Shown: positions 22,451-32,510 of the stretch, piece after piece | How positions within the stretch are numbered: the stretch's first letter is position 1 | How the letters are laid out: each line of letters starts with the position of its first letter | Source of the DNA: Zygnema cylindricum | Taxonomy: Eukaryota > Streptophyta > Zygnematophyceae > Zygnematales > Zygnemataceae | NCBI GenBank assembly: GCA_037447655.1 | Contig: JBBHKE010001581.1 | Span: forward strand, 62,001-126,000 | Length of the DNA: 64,000 nt | Direction: 5' to 3' | Notes under the pieces: generated by a model | What the model saw: the letters and a program-made list of their open reading frames with translations, nothing else | Database searches by the model: none | Told to the model about the DNA's origin: nothing | Made by a program: the position numbers and the translations under genes

Positions 22451-25177
22451 CTATTGGACAGGTCTACAAAGTCTGAAGATCTCACCAGGTGGTTCGTAAG
22501 GTTTGTGAAGACCTCCTCTGTCATGTTCCCCTTTGGGGTAAAAATATATAATTAAACCTCCAACAATAACTAAAAAGGCCACTCCACCCACTACTCCTCC
22601 AATTATTGGGATGGTACTACTGGGCCCTGAGTTTAAACGGAAAATAAATATAAGGAGGGTTAAAATGCCTCTTTATTAGTTTATTCTCAAAGAAAACAAA
22701 GGAATACCAGCGGTGATGGAAAGACAATTGGGCATTCTTGTAATACTATTTCAAAAAAAAAATCCAATTTAGACATGAATCAATAAGATATAATTTTCCA
22801 TTATAACAGTTTTATAAACAACAGAAAAGGGTAATCCTACAATTTTGCTGTAACTACAATTTTGCACTTTACAGCAGGGGGTTAGGAACAAAACAAGGAA
22901 ACAATAGAATTTTTTGTGAGTAAATTGTTCATTCACTATATAGGATTTAAAATTCAATAAAAAACAGAAAGTATATGGTTAATCCGAATTTCTGGAGGGT
23001 GAGGGAATTAGGGGTTTGGGAGAAAAGAGAACCAGAATAAAACAACCACAACAACCTATATTCCTTATTACTGCTTTTAAAATCCACAATATACAATAAG
23101 TAAATATAAAAAGATTTCCATAAAAGGAGAAAATACTAAAAGAAATTCAGTCCCTGATCATACCTGAGGGGGCCGGTTGGGGGAGGAATATGCGGAGAGA
23201 AAAATTAGAGGGAGGGGAAGGTGAATATCCGGATGGGGGTGGAGGGTTTGAGGGAGGGGGAGAATAGTTTGTGAGAGGGGGTGGAGGACTTGGGAGAACG
23301 GGTGGAGGACTCGGGGGACGGGGTGGTGGGGGAGGGGGAGGGGGTGGAGGACGAGGAGGAGGGGCTATTGGATAATCTGTCAACAAGGTGCAGCTGAAGA
23401 ACTTTACAATGAATTCAAAATCGTAAAGGATGACGCATTATTCTCAGGTGAAAAAAAACAAACCAAGGATCCAAATAAGACATATTTTTCTCCACAAGTT
23501 AAAGCTTGGTAAGGTATGGTGGGTATGCGTACTTTGTCTATTGTAAAGAGATGCGTTGGTATAGGAGGAGATGCTTCCCTCGGTGGAATAGTAAATGTAG
23601 CAATTCGTCTGTCCTGTTTCATAGTAGGTGTACGCGACGCAGGAACAATCGGCATCGCAATACATTTGACATCTCATCACGTTATTGCTTCCGAAGGTTT
23701 TGTCCGCCACTTTGTCAAAATCATATCCCGAGCTCTTGTAAGCTGTGTAGTCATTGGACAGGCCACAGGTTGCAACTTTTGGAGAGGAGAAAGAGTCGGG
23801 GAGGAGAAGAGAGGGAATCGTAGAGAGATGATTAGAGAAACATCAGAAAAGAAAAACAGGAAGGGAAATAATAGGAAGGCTCAGAAGATAAAAAGGAAGT
23901 TCAAAAAAATGACTAATGACAACGACAGAAGTTAGATGTGTCCTAATAGGCTAAGACAAATGCAAAATCGACAATAAAATTGCCAAGTAAGTCATTGTAA
24001 GTCCCCGTCACCGTGCTATTACTGCTACCGTCACCGTTACCGTGAACATCACTGTCACTGTCACCATCACCATCCGTCACTGAGGAACATACCTTGTCGT
24101 ATGTGAATCGTGTCCGGGCTGGGTGTCCAGATAGATCCCAAAATTGACGTGAAGATATTGCAGTATGTGGCATCGCCGAATTGATAAGGCGAGTAAGCCA
24201 CGCAGAAGCAATTAGTGTTGCAGAGATTTCGGCATTCCTCGTAACTGTCGACGACAGGAGCAGAGTATTCAACGGAGGCGGCAGTAAAGGATTGGTCCTC
24301 GTAATCATTATATTCATCCAGGAGATCACAGGATTCGGCTTCTGGGGATGGGTGGGAGAGGGGAAGGGAAGGAAAGCAGGGAGGGAGGGAGGGAGGGAGG
24401 GAGGGAGGGAGGGAAGGAGGGAGGGAGGGAGGGAAGGGAGTTAGGGAAGGGTAAGTGAGGGTGGATAAAGGGGGGATGGTGAGAGGGGATGGTTTATGGA
24501 GCAGGAGGATAAAGAGGTAGGGAGGTTTATGGAGAGTCAGGGGAGAGGTGAGAGAGAGATGGTGATGGGGAGAGAGTGGTATAAAATACGTTAATGGAGA
24601 GAATGGAGACAGCGGGAGACACTGCGGGGAGAGAGGGAAGAGAAAAAGAGGGTGGTAGGGAGGTGGAGCGAAAGAAAGGAATAGGGAGGATTGTACAACG
24701 GTCACACAATAAAAAAAAAAAAAAAAAGGAAAATAATAGTCAGGCTCGGATGATGAGGACGAAGTCCAAAAGAAAAAACAATGGAGCATAAGAGACCAAA
24801 ATGAGTTTTCAGGTAGACACAAAAATGAAAACTAACAGTCCCTTAACCTCCCTCCCCGCTCCCCCCCTGCCACCCCAAATACCCGCACACGGATATTCTC
24901 GTTTGTTACTCCTCTACCATTCACCTCCCTCTTCCCACCATTCCCAGTCATGGCCACCCTCCACCACTCCCTCTCCCTCTCCCTCGATCTCCTCCCTCTC
25001 TCCCTAACATTTCCCTCTTTCCCATAAATAGTTTACCCTCTGTCTCCACCCCCCCCCTCCCCCCCCCCCCCCCCCCCCCTTACCTCTGACTCCTCCCGGA
25101 AAATCGGCAGCCAATAGCAGCAGCAACGCCACACTCTTCAGGGTTGTCCTATCGCACGTGCGAAATCGGTCTGCCAT
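22451..25177 (-). CDS. PAN/Apple-like, Pro-rich single-pass membrane protein
   Basis: Five exons on the minus strand: 25084-25177, 24093-24341, 23533-23775, 23164-23376 and 22451-22626, giving 324 codons plus stop. Residues 1-28 form a signal peptide (KSVALLLLLAAD core). Two PAN/Apple-like domains of six cysteines each follow (about 33-115 and 116-196). Both have the CxxxC-x3-CxCVAY pattern seen in S-locus-type PAN domains (CRNLCNTNCFCVAY and RCQMYCDADCSCVAY). A stalk rich in SPPP/PPPR (197-267) leads to a transmembrane helix (about 272-296) and a 28-residue cytoplasmic tail without a kinase. All four introns are phase 1, so each module is a symmetrical exon. PAN domains bind proteins or carbohydrate, so a surface or wall-associated receptor or anchor is inferred. 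The start was chosen because it gives a signal peptide and a phase-1 donor. No named family is recognised. Confidence 0.8.
24366..24442. repeat. (GGGA)n-type microsatellite in intron 1 of the PAN gene
   Basis: About 18 consecutive gggagg/gaggga units on the plus strand inside an intron. It produces a spurious Pro/Ser/Leu-rich open frame on the minus strand that runs into the first PAN exon. Confidence 0.8.
25049..25079 (-). repeat. Poly-G run at the 5' splice site of the PAN gene
   Basis: On the minus strand the donor gtaa is followed directly by 21 G, an A, and 9 G. It lies at the very start of intron 1 of the PAN-domain gene and could form a G-quadruplex in DNA or RNA. The exact run length is uncertain in any assembly. 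Confidence 0.7.
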
Positions 25178-25966
25178 TGGTTGATGGTGTTTTAGGGTCG
25201 TGCTACAAGCTTCTCTCGGTTCTTATTATAGGCACTGGTGGACTGAGGAGAGAGGGAGGGAGGGGATGTTGGGAGGTACAGGGAGAGGGAGAGGAGGGGA
25301 AAGGAAATGGAGGAGAGAAGTGGTAAGGTTGCGTGGAGGGAGAGGTAGAGGTAGAAAGTCAGAGAGGAGGGAAGGGCAGAGGGAGGGATGCGAGGAGTGG
25401 GAGAGTACGACGAGGGGATAGGACAGAGAGCTACAATGAGTCAATAAGTTTTGTTAGTGGCCGTACATTATTATATGTTGTCAGCGTAAAATATAGTGTA
25501 AGGGTGTGTACCCATGTGCATAAGTAAGGGATTTTTTTGTCGTTTTGCCGTAAAACTTAGCGCCGTACAGCCTAAGGGAAGTACCCTAAACACCCTACAA
25601 TCCCCCCTTAAATAACCCTAAAAGTACTGAAATATACGGACGCTGTAAAAAGATGTACGAAAGATGTAAGTCCGTATAACTGAAATATACTAAAACGTAC
25701 GAAAATGTACCCTAAAAAATCTCAAAATATTAACCGTCAAAAGTTCAAAAATATACGGACACTGTACGTAAATGTACGAATAAAACTTTGTTTTTTAATA
25801 GAAATACATCAGAAAGCACGAGAATGTACCCTAAAGTTCCTTAAACCCCCCTTCATAACCTTAAAAGTACTGAAACGTTCGAAGACAGTACGCAAATGTA
25901 CAAAAAGTACGGGTAAGTAGATTTCTACGCATTTTATTACATTTTCATCATCGTTAAACGCGTATC
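25178..25966. other. Upstream region of the PAN gene with GTAC-rich repeats
   Basis: Purine-rich sequence at 25240-25430, then a region (25550-25920) where GTAC-containing words (tgtacg, gtaccctaaa, aaaagtactgaaa) recur. Two imperfect copies of a block can be seen, near 25580-25690 and 25820-25900. No TATA box for the minus-strand gene was evident. Confidence 0.45.
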
Positions 25967-27889
25967 GTGCGTAGTATTTGCGCTTTTGTTTCGTGCGTAT
26001 CATTCCCACGGGACATCTATGTCATGTTTGCGATATGTCTCCAGCTCCAACCGGCTTTCCATGATTATTTCTCTCCTTATCAGTTTGGAGTGGCCACGAG
26101 AGGGGGTTGTGAGGCCGTGGTCCACGGGATTCGGGCTTTGTTGGATGTACATCCGGATTGGTTGGTCCTTCAGGTCGACGTTTCCATTGCCTTTAATACG
26201 GCGGATCGGAACGTGATTTTTTCAAAGCTTATGGCGGCTCCATCTCCGATTGTCCAATTATTCCCCTTTGTGAGGGCTTTCTATTCTTTAACAAGCAGCT
26301 TTTCCTTCTCGGCCGATGGTGATCTCATTCCACTCTCCTCTGCTATTGGCACTCGCCAAGGTGACCGTCTCGGCGGAACTTTGTTCGCCCTCGCTCATTA
26401 CCGGGCCCTTCGTGCCTCCGCAGCCGCCTTCCGTTCTTACCTTTTCCCTTTGGTCGCAGATGATACGCACATTATTGGGCCAAAGAACAAGTTGTAATGG
26501 CATATGATTTTTTCAAGGAACGTTAAGCTGAACTCAACCTTTCAGTCCAGCCGTCGAAGTGTGTTATTTGGTCCCTTTAAGAAATTCCACTTTCATTCAC
26601 TCCCCTCCTAATTTTCAAACCCCTTCTCCCTCCGAAGGCGTCCGTGTGCTTGGTTGCCCCCTTGGTTCGGATACTTTTGTGACCCAATTCCTTCATGATG
26701 CTTTATATTTCCCCACCGCCCTTCTCACCTTACACGTACTTCGCCTCCCACCTCGAAATTTGTCTCCTCTCTCTCGCCATTTGACGATCGTCTTATGGAC
26801 GTCATCCACACTATCTTAGGTCGTGTGGCATTTGTTCGCGAGTGTGGGCCATCGGCACGCATTCAGAGATCCCTCCCTGTCTCTATTTGGGGGTTGGGTC
26901 TATTATTGACTGCTCGTGTTGTTCCCGCTGCCTATTTGGGAAGTTGGTGTCTTATTGCCTCTACTCTTGTTTTCCGTTTCTTCGTTGGGGACACCCCCTT
27001 TCTAGCTACTGTTATTCCTCAGGTTTCAGACGGTGTGTTCGCTTTCCAACGATCTCCATTGGACGCATCACGTTCTCTTCCTCCCCATGCCCTAGTGGAT
27101 GTAACAATTTTCTCCACCCTTGTTACAAAATCTTTTGAGCGTGTCCAAGAATCAATATTTGATCGGGTTGTCGCCGCCATTAAATTCGACCTTCTCCAGG
27201 CGCTTCCCTCCGATTCTTCGCGTGCCCGTCTTCTCTCTTGTGGTGGACCTAGTTTTGGGTCTTGGCTTTTCGCCACACCCATTTTGTCCACTCTCCGATT
27301 TTCACCTGCCCAATTCACCACCGCCCTTCGATTTCGCCTTGGCCTCCCCCACCCTCCTTTACTTGGCTCTCTTGTTTGTGCATGTGGTCGTGTCTTGGGG
27401 CCCGATGGTGTCCACCTGCTTCGTTGCTCCCTTGGGGGAGATTTCATCCAGGCGCACGACCTTATTCACGACACCGTTGCGACCATCGCTTCGGAAGGGG
27501 GCTTTTCTGTGCATCGAGAGGTTTCCCATATTATTCCTTCGCGTCAAATCGATGTTGTTTTGCTTGATGGTGCCCGTCGCATCTTCGGTGATGTTGTTCT
27601 GGCAAACCTTACTTCAGCTACAGTTGTTGGTCAAGCGGCTCGATATGTTGGGGTGGCAGCTCGTGATGCTGCTAAGACGAAGGAGCGTGATTATGCCCAC
27701 TGGGAAACTATGGACGACTATATTCTGATGGCGGTCGAGATCTTTAGTTGTTTGGTTGTTGCAATGGACGAGTTTCTCCGTACTTGTGCTCGACGTGCTT
27801 TCGAGCGCCGAGGACCGGAGAGCCCTCCTCCTTCGGTCCTTACTTCTTTTTATCGTCAACGCTTATCGGTGGCTTTACAACGGGTGTAG
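25967..27889 (+). pseudogene. Decayed non-LTR retrotransposon, RT plus RLE-like domain
   Basis: The reverse transcriptase part (25967-26497) shows QFGVATRGG, LQVDVSIAFN (motif A), TRQGDRLGG (motif B) and VADDTHIIG (motif C, usually Y/F-ADD). A stop at 26495 and shifts through 26500-26790 follow, where sense sequence (EGVRVLGCPLGS) continues in another frame. The long open C-terminal part (26795-27889) has a CxC...H...C zinc pattern (CACG then HLLRC). It is followed by IDVVL, FGDVVL and an AARDAAKTKERDY stretch, resembling the PD-(D/E)XK restriction-like endonuclease of the R2/NeSL/Dualen groups. The 5' end, including any N-terminal DNA-binding region, is missing. The exact clade is uncertain. 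Confidence 0.7.
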
Positions 27890-29463
27890 GTTTCGATTCT
27901 CCTCCGAGCTGTTGCGGTTATGGATCGTCGCCATGTTCCAGATGTCCCTCAACGTGCTCCTCCAGGCTGGCGAGACTTATGGGGTTATTTTTCGTAGATG
28001 TTTAATTGAGTTGGGGTTGGTGTTGTACACCGTGAATCGTTATTAGCGTATAGAAATTATTAGTGTGAATAATGAATTAGTGTCATTTACGCTAAATCGT
28101 GTATCAATCACATTCTCAAAATAATGTTTAATTGTAATTTCTCCATAACGCTCTTTTTGTTTTTTATTGTAGCTTTTCAGTTTTGGCCATGCCTTCCCTT
28201 TTGTACCCCCAAACTCAGATGGTTTACCATCGTGCTTTTTAATTTATCTTGCATATTTTTTTGTTTAATAATTTATACGAAACAAGATCCAATCGTCCAG
28301 CCATCCCTATCGTCGCATTCACACCGGAATGGATGATGAATTATATGAGGAAACGCATAATACCGTACTATATATTTCGCAAAAATACAAAAACAGAGGC
28401 GCCAAACTGTCCGACTGCTCGGTTGTCAACCTTTTTGGAGCGAAGTGATGGACAAAATATACGATTTGGAGCTTAGCGACGGACAAAAAAGTACGGTCAA
28501 GTGCGTCAAAACTTGACAATTGTGGTAAGTCATATTTTTTCCGGGAACCCTTTTCGGAATGCAAAAATCCGACTTTGAAAAAACATGAAGTGTTATCCCG
28601 AATGAATGATCCGTACTGTACATAAATTTTTGAAAATGATAACCCATAAACGAAAAGCCAATCAAAATCATGTAGAATAGAACGTAAAAAATTGAAAACT
28701 TAAAACTCTTTTGTAATTTTGACGAAACGTCCTCGCCTTTCTTACCTCACCTGCCTCCTGAGGGCGAGACGAACTTGCCTCCGAATTCTCTCCCTCCCTC
28801 TCTCCCTCCATCTCACCTTCCCTATTTTCTCTCACCCTCCCTCCCTCAGTCTCCTCCTCTCTCACCCTCCCTCCCTCAGTCTCCTCTCTCACCCTCTCTC
28901 CCTCCTCCCTCTCTCCCTCCTCCCTCCTCCCTCTCTTTTTTTTACAGTCGGTTTAGAAAATATATTGTAATCCAATTCGAAAAAAAAGGACGAGTTTCTC
29001 GAGCCGCCATTACATTGTACCTTTTGGAGAGATCGAGAGTGGTACAGATTCCAAATCTGGAAAGAAAGTATCGCTGCTTTTATTAGTTATGTGAGGAAGG
29101 CTTCCGCTGAGGTGAGACACCGGAACTAGTGTGGATGAATTTCTGATTTTTGCTTTATATATATATATTTTTATATATATATATATATAGTGTTTTGAAT
29201 ATTAAATTTTTATTACTTTACTTTTTATTCAACCTACAAAAACCTAATAAATAATCTATATCTATCTCAGGTAATGATTCCATTCTAAGATCTCCAGCTT
29301 TTTCAACCCAAACCTCTCCTGGTTTATTTATCATAAGCTCGTTTACCCCTTCCTCGGCATATATCTTTTTAAAGGGTAATAGATATGTTTCTAGTCCTAC
29401 AAAACTCATTTCATTACATTTTTAATTGCTGCTTTAGGAAATTTATAATCTTTGTGTTCCGTA
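27890..29463. other. Intergenic region
   Basis: No gene seen. It holds a probable short M2 MITE remnant (28030-28112, caccgtgaatcgttattag ... cgctaaatcgtgt), a 38-base block at 28272-28309 repeated near 31365-31402, a CCCTCC-rich tract at 28780-28940 in which a 29-bp unit is duplicated, and a (TA)n stretch at 29156-29190. Confidence 0.5.
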
Positions 29464-29774
29464 CATCAGTAGATAGAGTCTGTGAGAGAGATAGGACTTA
29501 GAAAAATTAGAAGATAGGACCCTCTCTCCCAGAGAGCTTCTGTACAAAAGGTCAACTTTGACCCTCCATAACTTACTGCTCATGGGAGCAAATTCAGAGA
29601 TTCTTTTTGCTATCGACTCAGGGGAGTCTTGCCTTCACAGGGGTGCAGGTGGTCAGAGTTTTTGTCTACCAGGGTGGCAGTTATTTTTGCTGAAACACAA
29701 AGGGGTCAGGATTATCCTAGAGGCTTCTTGGAAGCTGTCCACTCTGAGGACTTATGGAGGTCTCAGAGTTGCAA
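29464..29774 (+). repeat. Family-C LTR fragment, plus orientation
   Basis: Reverse complement of about 8879-9190: it contains gagagagataggacttag, the AACTTTGACCCTCCATAAC stretch and gaggcttcttggaagctgtc. It ends at the natural LTR terminus (gagttgca). The rest of the LTR is absent. Confidence 0.8.
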
Positions 29775-30645
29775 TTGAGGACCTGTAGGCAGCCATGGCT
29801 TTCCCTTGCTAACAAATAGATAAGCAGATCGTTCTACAAGTTTCTACAAAACATAGGCGGTCACTTATGGGATTTGATCCAGTGACCTTTGAATTACCGC
29901 TGTACGGATTCACTGTCCTCCTTATCTGGTAGGTCTTGTAGAAAGCGCTACACATATGTAGTGCGATATTTATTTAGAGATGTACGGCGTCGAATATTCT
30001 ATTTAAATAATTATTCTACAATTTATGCATGGAAACATACTGGTCCGCACGAAATCAGGACTGCACGAAATATAACAATCGACATTTAATTTCGACGGAT
30101 GAAATCAAATGTCCAGATCTGATCGAACGGCTCATAGTTGAGCCGGAATGCCGGAATAGCAGTTTCGCGGTTTGTGGACCAAATGTCGGCGGATGACACA
30201 TGGCAACATATGGTTGGACAACGGATATAGCGGGGGGAGCAACTACGCCTCCGGATCTGACACTCGTCAGCGAAACGGTCATGCCGTACTATGGTGGTAC
30301 AAGAAGTACATCGGTACATGTACCTTTTTGTACTATATAGTTTTGTGATTGGTTGAGTACCCTAGTAATAGTTTAGAGGTTTTTTAGCCTCTCTCCTAGA
30401 GAGCACTTGTATTTATGGACCAACTTTGGTCAGCCATAAGTACTTAATGCTCATAGGAGCAATTTCAGTGATTCTTTTTGCAGTGGACTCAAAGGAGTCC
30501 AAGCTACACAAAGGTGTAGTCGGTCAGATTTTTGCGTTCGAGAGTGGGACTTATTCATTCCCAAAGTCAAAAGTGCATATACTACCCTAGAGGCTTCATA
30601 TAAGCTAGACATTTTGTGTACCAATTGAGGTCACACAATTACACA
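29775..30645 (+). repeat. Family-B LTR fragment, plus orientation
   Basis: Reverse complement of most of 7537-8430, starting internally at attgaggacc and running to the terminus near cacacaattaca. It follows the family-C LTR end without a gap, so the two fragments are fused. The transfer-RNA-like and TATA-like regions are degraded. Confidence 0.8.
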
Positions 30646-31859
30646 AACCACGTAGACTGCAACGTGTTCGCACTTAGATTGACGCAAATTTTATACGCCA
30701 ATAAAAATCTTTTTTTGGCAAAATCTTCATATGATTAAGACAAAACGTCCCAATATCATCTCCTCACCTTAAACTTCTCAAATGCCTACCTGTGACCATA
30801 GTCATGTATGATGTTCACAAAATTCTGTACCTAACCGCCTGTGTTTTACACTCCGCCTATATTTTACAGTCAAAAATTAAAATCCACATTTATTACCGTG
30901 AAGGGCATCAAGGTCTTGGTGCTTAGATTCTCCCGGTGCGCCATAGGCTAGTCGAACATCCTGCTACCAAATGATGGTAAGGTTCCCGAGTGTCTCTCTC
31001 TCTCTCTCCTCTTTCTCTAGGGGAGCAGTAGCAGCAGAGCTTGAACACGAGCACGCCATGGGGGAATTGCTTAAAGACATGATAGTGACAAGGGTGCCAT
31101 AGACGTCACATTCACATAAACACACTCAAAAATTACAACTCTCTTTCGCATAAGGGTACGGTGGCATAGTGATGTCCTGCACTGTAGCACTACTGTTGCG
31201 GTCCGTTATGTTACGGAGCACTGAAGTTCACAATTGAGGTGGATAACTAGTTATATGTTCGAAGCATAGTTGCGTGTGCTTCATAGTTCTTCGTGGATAT
31301 GTACTGTACTTTAGTGGATCTATCTACGTGGATCGGTACGGTACACTATTCTTGGCCGTGTTTAATAATTCATACGAAACAAGATCCAATCGTCCAGCCA
31401 TCCGGACCTCTCTGTGTACATCCTGCTTTGGATTGCTGCTTGCAAGCAAATGATGTACGGTCATTTAAAACGGATTATAGGACAAGGCCGCGATGGCTTG
31501 ATGTGGCTCGATGATGAGTCACATGAACCATTCACAGCACTGCTGACATGTAGGCATTTGAGATTTTACAGCAGTTTTAGTGCAAAACAGCGTTGAGAAC
31601 TTGAGACAGTTTTCTCTGTTGTAGAACTTTGAAACTGGATCTGAACAGGATTCAATTTACACATGTAGCACTGCATTCCTGTACCATACCTGGAAGCCGG
31701 ATCCACATGCGCCGAGCTCTGTTATTGGTTGCATATTGGTTGTGGATACATAACAAGTTCTATGTACCTCTATCCAGTTCTCGATCATCTGCCGCTGAGC
31801 CACGCTGCAGTACCACCATCCGCATAATTCCAAAATCGTACCACTGTTGTGACATCCGT
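30646..31859. other. Intergenic region upstream of the adenylate kinase gene
   Basis: No gene recognised. A (TC)n run lies at 30991-31018. A short tRNA-like stretch (30938-30992) is too degenerate to call. The block at 31365-31402 repeats 28272-28309. Confidence 0.45.
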
Positions 31860-31902
31860 CACGTGGGCAAATCCGTTCTACACGTGTAACTCATTCCACG
31901 TG
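31860..31902 (+). promoter_or_regulatory. G-box cluster upstream of the adenylate kinase gene
   Basis: Three perfect CACGTG boxes at 31860-31865, 31881-31886 and 31897-31902, 75-117 bases before the start codon. Three more lie inside exon 1 (32065, 32077, 32170). G-boxes are bound by plant bZIP and bHLH factors and are typical of light-regulated plastid genes, so such control is plausible but inferred. Confidence 0.6.
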
Positions 31903-31976
31903 GCGCTTCCAGCAGAGATTAGGTGCCTTGTCCCTCCAAGTGAAATTTTTTCTTTTTTCTTTCTCGAATTCCCGCC

Positions 31977-32463
31977 ATGGCTGCCATCGCCGTCTCTTCC
32001 CAGGCTCTCCTCGCTGGCTCCTCCTCCGCCTCATGTCGCGACGCTCGTCCAGCCACCCTTCCGGCACGTGTGATGCCACGTGTATTACACTTGTCAACTC
32101 GTACGGACGTAGCTCTAATTAGCCATCGGAGCGCACGTCAAAGAACCTTACCTGCTGAAGAAGGTTTCGCACGTGCGAGCCTCATGGAGGAGGTAAGAGA
32201 GTCCTGTCCCTCAGGCAGCTCCTCTCTCCAGCTGCACTCTTATTGCGGCTGCTGAGCTGGCAAGTAGGCAGAGACATATGCTGACGTCACACTTGTTGCA
32301 TCCAGGCTGGCGCTGAGTCAGCGCCTGCCACTGCCAGCCGCCCTCTGAAGGTGATGATTTCGGGCGCTCCGGCTTCGGGTAAGGGAACACAATGCGAGGA
32401 GATTGTCAGAAAGGTATCTCTTTCTTTCTCTCCCTCTCTCTCCCCCCCTCTCTCTCTCTCTCT

Positions 32464-32510
<47 letters not shown>

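Noticed and set aside
24366-24822. 251-codon minus-strand frame with Leu/Pro/Ser runs
   Set aside because: Only its last part is the PAN exon. The upstream part is a translated (GGGA)n microsatellite in intron 1, and a phase-matched acceptor at 24342-24344 separates them.
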